NCBI GenBank assembly: GCA_947653315.1 | Contig: CANTGP010000097.1 | Span: forward strand, 1-9,269 | Length of the DNA stretch: 9,269 nucleotides | DNA from: an uncultured Lachnospiraceae bacterium | GTDB lineage: Bacteria > Bacillota > Clostridia > Lachnospirales > Lachnospiraceae | Direction of reading: 5' to 3' | In this document: piece after piece, positions 6,630 to 9,269 of the stretch | How positions within the stretch are numbered: position 1 is the stretch's first letter | How the letters are laid out: every line of letters begins with the position of its first letter | The notes under the pieces: generated by a model | Told to the model about the DNA's origin: nothing | Databases searched by the model: none | The model's input: only the letters and a program-made list of their open reading frames with translations | Made by a program: the position numbers and the translations under genes

Positions 6630-6836
6630 TTATTCCCGCGGGCAACGGACCAAGTAACCGCACTTGTCCGGATATTTATTGACTGCCGCAAGTGCCAATC
6701 CCCACATATCGCAGATGTTTTGCTCTCTGCAGCATTGGAAGTTCGGCACCCCGTTGCCTGCAGCGGGATTGTTGACTCCTGATTGGAATTCCAATTTTAG
6801 TATCACAGTTCTTAAATTTAATATTTGACAGCCCAA
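6630..6836 (-). other. Thl-crt gap: possible cysteine-rich small ORF or structured RNA
   Basis: One minus-strand frame stays open for 68 codons, from a possible TTG at 6836 to a TAA at 6630-6632, ending 8 bases before the crt AAAGGAG. It would encode a peptide with cysteines at 35, 36, 42, 59 and 65, with segments such as NFQCCREQNICDMWGLALAA (32-51) and NKYPDKCGYLVRCPRE (53-68). Residue use looks protein-like and base composition is more like coding DNA than a spacer. However, no ATG with a ribosome binding site is present, and other frames here are also open. The segment also has strong stem-loops: GGCA-ACGGGG-TGCC, and two competing ones around 6647-6695. A regulatory RNA leader for crt is therefore an equal possibility. 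I recognise neither a protein family nor a known riboswitch. Confidence 0.3.
6782..6795. promoter_or_regulatory. Perfect 14-bp palindrome in the thl-crt gap
   Basis: ATTGGAATTCCAAT reads the same on both strands. It lies about 90 bases after the thl stop and about 175 bases before the crt start. The length and symmetry suit a dimeric DNA-binding regulator, but I cannot name one, and no clear promoter is adjacent. Confidence 0.4.
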
Positions 6837-6862
6837 TAAGCAGACCTAAAAAGCCTGCTTAT
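6836..6862. other. Stem-loop just after thl
   Basis: ATAAGCAG (6836-6843) and CTGCTTAT (6855-6862) form a perfect 8-bp stem with an 11-base loop, 20 bases beyond the thl stop. No U-run follows on the minus strand. It is more likely an intercistronic stability or processing hairpin, or a leaky attenuator, than a true terminator. Confidence 0.5.
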
Positions 6863-6882
6863 CAAGTTTATGGATTCTTTCC

Positions 6883-8064
6883 TTATTCTCTTGTTACGAT
6901 AGTGGCGCATCCCATACCGCCGCCGATACAAAGGGTTGCAAGACCTGTCTTTGCGCCTTTTGCTTCCATCTCATGAAGCAGGGTAACAAGGATACGGCAT
7001 CCCGAAGCGCCTACCGGATGTCCCAGCGCGATTGCACCGCCGTTGGGATTGAGCTGCTTATCCACGTCAATGCCCAAATCCTTTCCAACCGCCACGGACT
7101 GTGCCGCAAATGCTTCGTTTGCTTCGATGATTTCAAAGTCTTCAATCTTCATGCCGGTCTTCGCCATAACTTTTTTGGTGGCGGCAACGGGACCGATACC
7201 CATTACTTCGGGTCTTACGCCTGCAAGCGCACCTGCCACATAGGTAGCCATGGGTGTTACGCCCAGTTCTTTCGCTTTTTCCTCACTCATAACCACGATG
7301 GCTGCCGCACCGTCGTTAATACCGGAGGCATTGCCTGCCGTAACGAATCCGTTCGGATTGATGGGACGGAGTTTTGCAAGCCCTTCCATGGTGGAACCGG
7401 GGCGGGGACCTTCATCCACTTTGAATTCAACCATTTCCTTTTTCTTCTTTACCATAACCGGTACGATTTCCTTGTCAAAAGCGCCGGATTTCTGTGCCGC
7501 TTCCGTCTTCTGCTGGCTCTTTAACGCGAACTCGTCAAGTTCTTCCCTTGTAAGTCCCCATTCCTCGCAGATATTGTCCGCCGTCTTAATCATGTGGTAC
7601 TGGTTAAATGCATCCCAAAGGGCATCGTTTACCATCGTATCCACCAAAGTACCGTTGTTCATCCTGTAACCGAAACGTGCATTGGGTACCGCGTAAGGAG
7701 CCATGGACATATTTTCCATACCACCGGCAACGACAACATCGGCATCACCGGCGATAATCATCTGTGCCGCCTGGTTCACGCAGTTAAGACCCGAACCGCA
7801 TACAACGTTCATTGTAACCGCCGGAACTTCAATCGGAAGCCCTGCTTTGATGGATGCCTGACGAGCCACGTTCTGTCCAAGGCCTGCCTGGATGACGCAT
7901 CCCATATACACCTGATCCACCTGTTCCGGAGCAACCCCTGCCCTGTTCAATGCTTCCTTGATAACGATTGCGCCAAGCTCTGCTGCCGGTGTTGTGCTTA
8001 AGGAACCGCCCATAGTACCGATTGCTGTACGGCAGGCGCCTGCCAAAACTACTTTTTTTGCCAT
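6883..8064 (-). CDS. thl: Acetyl-CoA acetyltransferase (biosynthetic thiolase)
   Basis: Thl condenses two acetyl-CoA to acetoacetyl-CoA, the entry step of the butyrate pathway. From MAKKVVLAG the protein has 393 residues, matching clostridial ThlA. GGAGG sits 8 bases before this ATG and partly inside the alternative upstream start (MMEEKT), which is therefore rejected. The thiolase signatures are all present. The acyl-accepting Cys89 is in [14 protein letters not shown] (86-99), and [12 protein letters not shown] follows (113-124). NEAFAAQ (316-322) precedes catalytic His349 in [14 protein letters not shown] (342-355), and Cys379 is in [10 protein letters not shown] (378-387). Cys89 and Cys379 correspond to the pair reported to form a regulatory disulfide in Clostridium acetobutylicum thiolase; whether that happens here is unknown. 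It is the first gene of the operon, preceded by a strong promoter and a Rex-like operator. Confidence 0.97.
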   Translation of the reverse strand: MAKKVVLAGACRTAIGTMGGSLSTTPAAELGAIVIKEALNRAGVAPEQVDQVYMGCVIQAGLGQNVARQASIKAGLPIEVPAVTMNVVCGSGLNCVNQAAQMIIAGDADVVVAGGMENMSMAPYAVPNARFGYRMNNGTLVDTMVNDALWDAFNQYHMIKTADNICEEWGLTREELDEFALKSQQKTEAAQKSGAFDKEIVPVMVKKKKEMVEFKVDEGPRPGSTMEGLAKLRPINPNGFVTAGNASGINDGAAAIVVMSEEKAKELGVTPMATYVAGALAGVRPEVMGIGPVAATKKVMAKTGMKIEDFEIIEANEAFAAQSVAVGKDLGIDVDKQLNPNGGAIALGHPVGASGCRILVTLLHEMEAKGAKTGLATLCIGGGMGCATIVTRE

Positions 8065-8110
8065 TGTTTTTTCCTCCATCATATAATGTCTTTACGGTTA
8101 TATGCAACGA

Positions 8111-8128
8111 TTGTTAATTTTTTATCAT
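8111..8128. promoter_or_regulatory. Rex-like redox operator upstream of thl
   Basis: TTGTTAATTTTTTATCAT matches the clostridial Rex pattern TTGTTAA-N4-TTAACAA at 12 of 14 defined positions, with the left half-site perfect. It lies in the thl leader, at about +8 to +25 relative to the predicted start, where a bound repressor could block elongation. Rex senses the NADH/NAD+ ratio and is known to control thl/crt-type butyrate genes in Clostridia. No rex gene is in the window. Confidence 0.6.
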
Positions 8129-8142
8129 TGCCCACTGGACAT

Positions 8143-8171
8143 ATTATATCATAGGGCTTTTCTTTTTGCAA
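8143..8171 (-). promoter_or_regulatory. Promoter of the butyrate operon
   Basis: On the minus strand TTGCAA (8171-8166) and TATAAT (8148-8143) are 17 bases apart, with TG one base before the -10, giving an extended -10 promoter. Transcription should begin near 8136, leaving a leader of about 72 bases before the thl ATG that contains the Rex-like site and the GGAGG. Confidence 0.75.
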
Positions 8172-8264
8172 TCATTATGGAATCGTATTTTTAGGGATTT
8201 CCATTTATTTTTCAAAGCATATTTTAAGCACGCTCCAAGAACCGTCTCTCCGCCCCCGGTATCC

Positions 8265-8296
8265 GTGAAAAACAATATGAAAACATATCACTTCAC
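8265..8296 (-). terminator. Weak terminator-like hairpin after the membrane-protein gene
   Basis: On the minus strand GTGAA and ATATG pair with CATAT and TTCAC around a TTTT loop, and TGTTTTT follows the inner stem. The stem is AT-rich, interrupted, and overlaps the stop codon at 8293-8295, so termination here would be inefficient. Some read-through of the phosphatase pair into thl is possible. The stretch 8172-8264 otherwise shows nothing clear. Confidence 0.25.
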
Positions 8297-8754
8297 CCAG
8301 CCGGATATTCGAGCCAGCCCAAATCCCGTATCAAACATTCGAGGGCATATATCATTGTCCGGCGCGGTTCCGGTACGGCATAAAAAGAAAGGATACCCAC
8401 GGCTATTCCGGCAGCCAAACATAAACCATCGCACAAATAAGATTTTGCGGGTGCTTTCCGCTTCACATGCATGAGTATACGGCCGGTCATGACCGCCACC
8501 AGCAAAAAACACGGCAGAATAAACAAAACATCCCCAACAGCTTTTCCCTTTTCGTTATATTCCATCCATATTCCGCCATAGCCGTTAAAACCCGCCCATA
8601 CATATGCCGTTGCCGCGCAGCATTCCAAATAGGTTGCGGCAGCCAAAAGGAATAAAGCAGCTCCGTATGCGGTATATTTTCTCTTGCTTCCATTTCCGGT
8701 CCGGTTTCCATTCCCCGCCTTTCCGATTTTTGCCCAGACCTTTTTCCTCCCCAT
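8293..8754 (-). CDS. Small three-helix membrane protein, function unknown
   Basis: From the chosen ATG the protein has 153 residues. The basic N-terminus (MGRKKVWAKIGKAG and on to about 27) is followed by hydrophobic segments at about 29-53, 73-95 and 106-127, then a short amphipathic tail (131-153). There is no recognisable enzymatic motif. Lys/Arg at 98-104 between the second and third segments suggests that this loop faces the cytoplasm. The start overlaps the stop of the phosphatase gene in TGATG, with a purine-rich stretch upstream inside that gene, so translation is probably coupled. The open frame extends 17 codons further upstream, but there is no better ribosome binding site there. 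The context suggests a membrane partner for, or co-expression with, the low-molecular-weight phosphatase. I do not recognise the family. Confidence 0.7.
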   Translation of the reverse strand: MGRKKVWAKIGKAGNGNRTGNGSKRKYTAYGAALFLLAAATYLECCAATAYVWAGFNGYGGIWMEYNEKGKAVGDVLFILPCFLLVAVMTGRILMHVKRKAPAKSYLCDGLCLAAGIAVGILSFYAVPEPRRTMIYALECLIRDLGWLEYPAG

Positions 8755-9245
8755 CAGACATCCACCCTGCCTTTTTCCCTCAAATATCCCAAAAATGCCT
8801 GACATCCTTCCACCACGTCCCGGTAGGTCACGTCAAACCTTGAAGTATACCATGGATCCGAAATGCTGTCCTGCCTCCCCGCATACTCCAAAAGCAAAGC
8901 GATTTTTCCACCGGCTTCCCCGTGTTTATGCCCCGTAATCCGTTCCATATTCCTGATATTCATGGCATCCATGCCAATTAAGTAATCATAATAATCATAA
9001 TCCGATTTTTTAAGCTGGACGGCACGTTTACCATCACAACGGATTCCGTGTTTCGCCAGTTCCTCCCGCGCCGGCGGATAAACCGGATTACCAATTCCGT
9101 TCCAAATTTCCTCCGTACTGGTGGCGGCAGAAGCAATTTCAAACTGATTGGATATCCCTTGCTTTTTTACCATGTCTTTTAGTATGAATTCTGCCATGGG
9201 GGAGCGGCAGATGTTGCCGTGGCACACAAAAAGTATCGAAATCAT
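8754..9245 (-). CDS. Low-molecular-weight protein-tyrosine phosphatase
   Basis: This 163-residue cytoplasmic protein has the low-molecular-weight phosphatase fold. The phosphate-binding loop is at the very N-terminus, CHGNICRSPMAE (8-19), with nucleophile Cys8 and Arg14. The general-acid motif is DPWYT (130-134, Asp130). GMDAMNIRNM (91-100) matches the conserved helix that follows the second core strand. AGGAGG (9256-9261) lies 10 bases before the ATG. Family members remove phosphate from protein tyrosine or arginine. Those in capsule loci act on tyrosine kinases, but no kinase or polysaccharide gene is visible here, so the substrate is unknown. The length is normal and the active site complete. 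It overlaps the following membrane-protein gene by one base. Confidence 0.93.
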   Translation of the reverse strand: MISILFVCHGNICRSPMAEFILKDMVKKQGISNQFEIASAATSTEEIWNGIGNPVYPPAREELAKHGIRCDGKRAVQLKKSDYDYYDYLIGMDAMNIRNMERITGHKHGEAGGKIALLLEYAGRQDSISDPWYTSRFDVTYRDVVEGCQAFLGYLREKGRVDV

Positions 9246-9269
9246 GTTTGTTTTTCCTCCTGAAATGCT

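Noticed and set aside
6608..6691. Longer crt product starting 28 codons upstream (MRQSINIR)
   Set aside because: There is no good ribosome binding site there, the extension is not crotonase-like, and the ATG at 6607 has AAAGGAG at 8 bases and gives the normal length.
6825..6830. Plus-strand TTGACA in the thl-crt gap
   Set aside because: No -10 occurs at a suitable distance and no plus-strand gene follows.
8065..8082. Thiolase start at MMEEKT, six codons upstream
   Set aside because: These codons overlap the GGAGG that serves the MAKKVV start, and thiolases normally begin at that point.
8088..8112. Second thl promoter using TTGCAT and TATATG
   Set aside because: Its -10 would lie against the ribosome binding site, leaving transcription starting inside or after it.
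8177..8204. Hairpin ATGGAATC with GATTTCCAT as a terminator upstream of thl
   Set aside because: It is AT-rich and has no U-run on the minus strand. No plus-strand gene would need it.
8755..8805. Membrane-protein start 17 codons upstream inside the phosphatase gene
   Set aside because: The internal ATG overlapping the TGA stop is the usual coupled arrangement. The upstream residues are not membrane-like and lie within coding sequence in another frame.

Overview
The window reads as a chromosomal segment of an anaerobic, butyrate-forming Clostridia bacterium, most likely a Lachnospiraceae member. The main reason is a complete minus-strand gene set for acetyl-CoA to butyryl-CoA conversion in the order thl-crt-hbd-bcd-etfB-etfA (8064 down to 1567). 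Strong AGGAGG-type ribosome binding sites, sigma-A-like promoters and moderate base composition agree. The genus assignment is inference.

Layout. Positions 1-181 hold no convincing gene, but they carry a strong plus-strand promoter (119-147). It drives a small multi-pass membrane protein (182-604), which is followed by a rho-independent terminator (692-735). A second plus-strand gene (865-1422) encodes a charged, helical, soluble protein of unknown function. It converges on the butyrate operon, and a strong bidirectional terminator (1502-1545) separates the two. The butyrate operon fills 1567-8064. Upstream of it, also on the minus strand, an overlapping pair encodes a low-molecular-weight protein-tyrosine phosphatase (8754-9245) and a small three-helix membrane protein (8293-8754).

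How the genes work together. Thl condenses two acetyl-CoA. Hbd reduces acetoacetyl-CoA. Crt dehydrates 3-hydroxybutyryl-CoA. Bcd with EtfAB reduces crotonyl-CoA to butyryl-CoA, a step that in this family is coupled by flavin-based electron bifurcation to ferredoxin reduction. No terminal butyrate enzyme (butyryl-CoA:acetate CoA-transferase, or Ptb/Buk) lies in the window. A good promoter (8143-8171) precedes thl, and a Rex-like NADH/NAD+ operator (8111-8128) lies just downstream of the predicted transcription start, suggesting redox control of the whole operon.

The oddest features are in the operon's gaps. The 3' end of bcd, coding for EVQRMVISGALLK plus stop, is present three times in tandem with a 55-bp period, and every difference between copies within the coding part is synonymous. 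The 275-bp thl-crt gap contains a perfect 14-bp palindrome, two mutually exclusive stem-loops and an open frame for a cysteine-rich 68-residue peptide. I do not see a clear-cut new multi-gene system; these two gaps are the strongest candidates for something undescribed.
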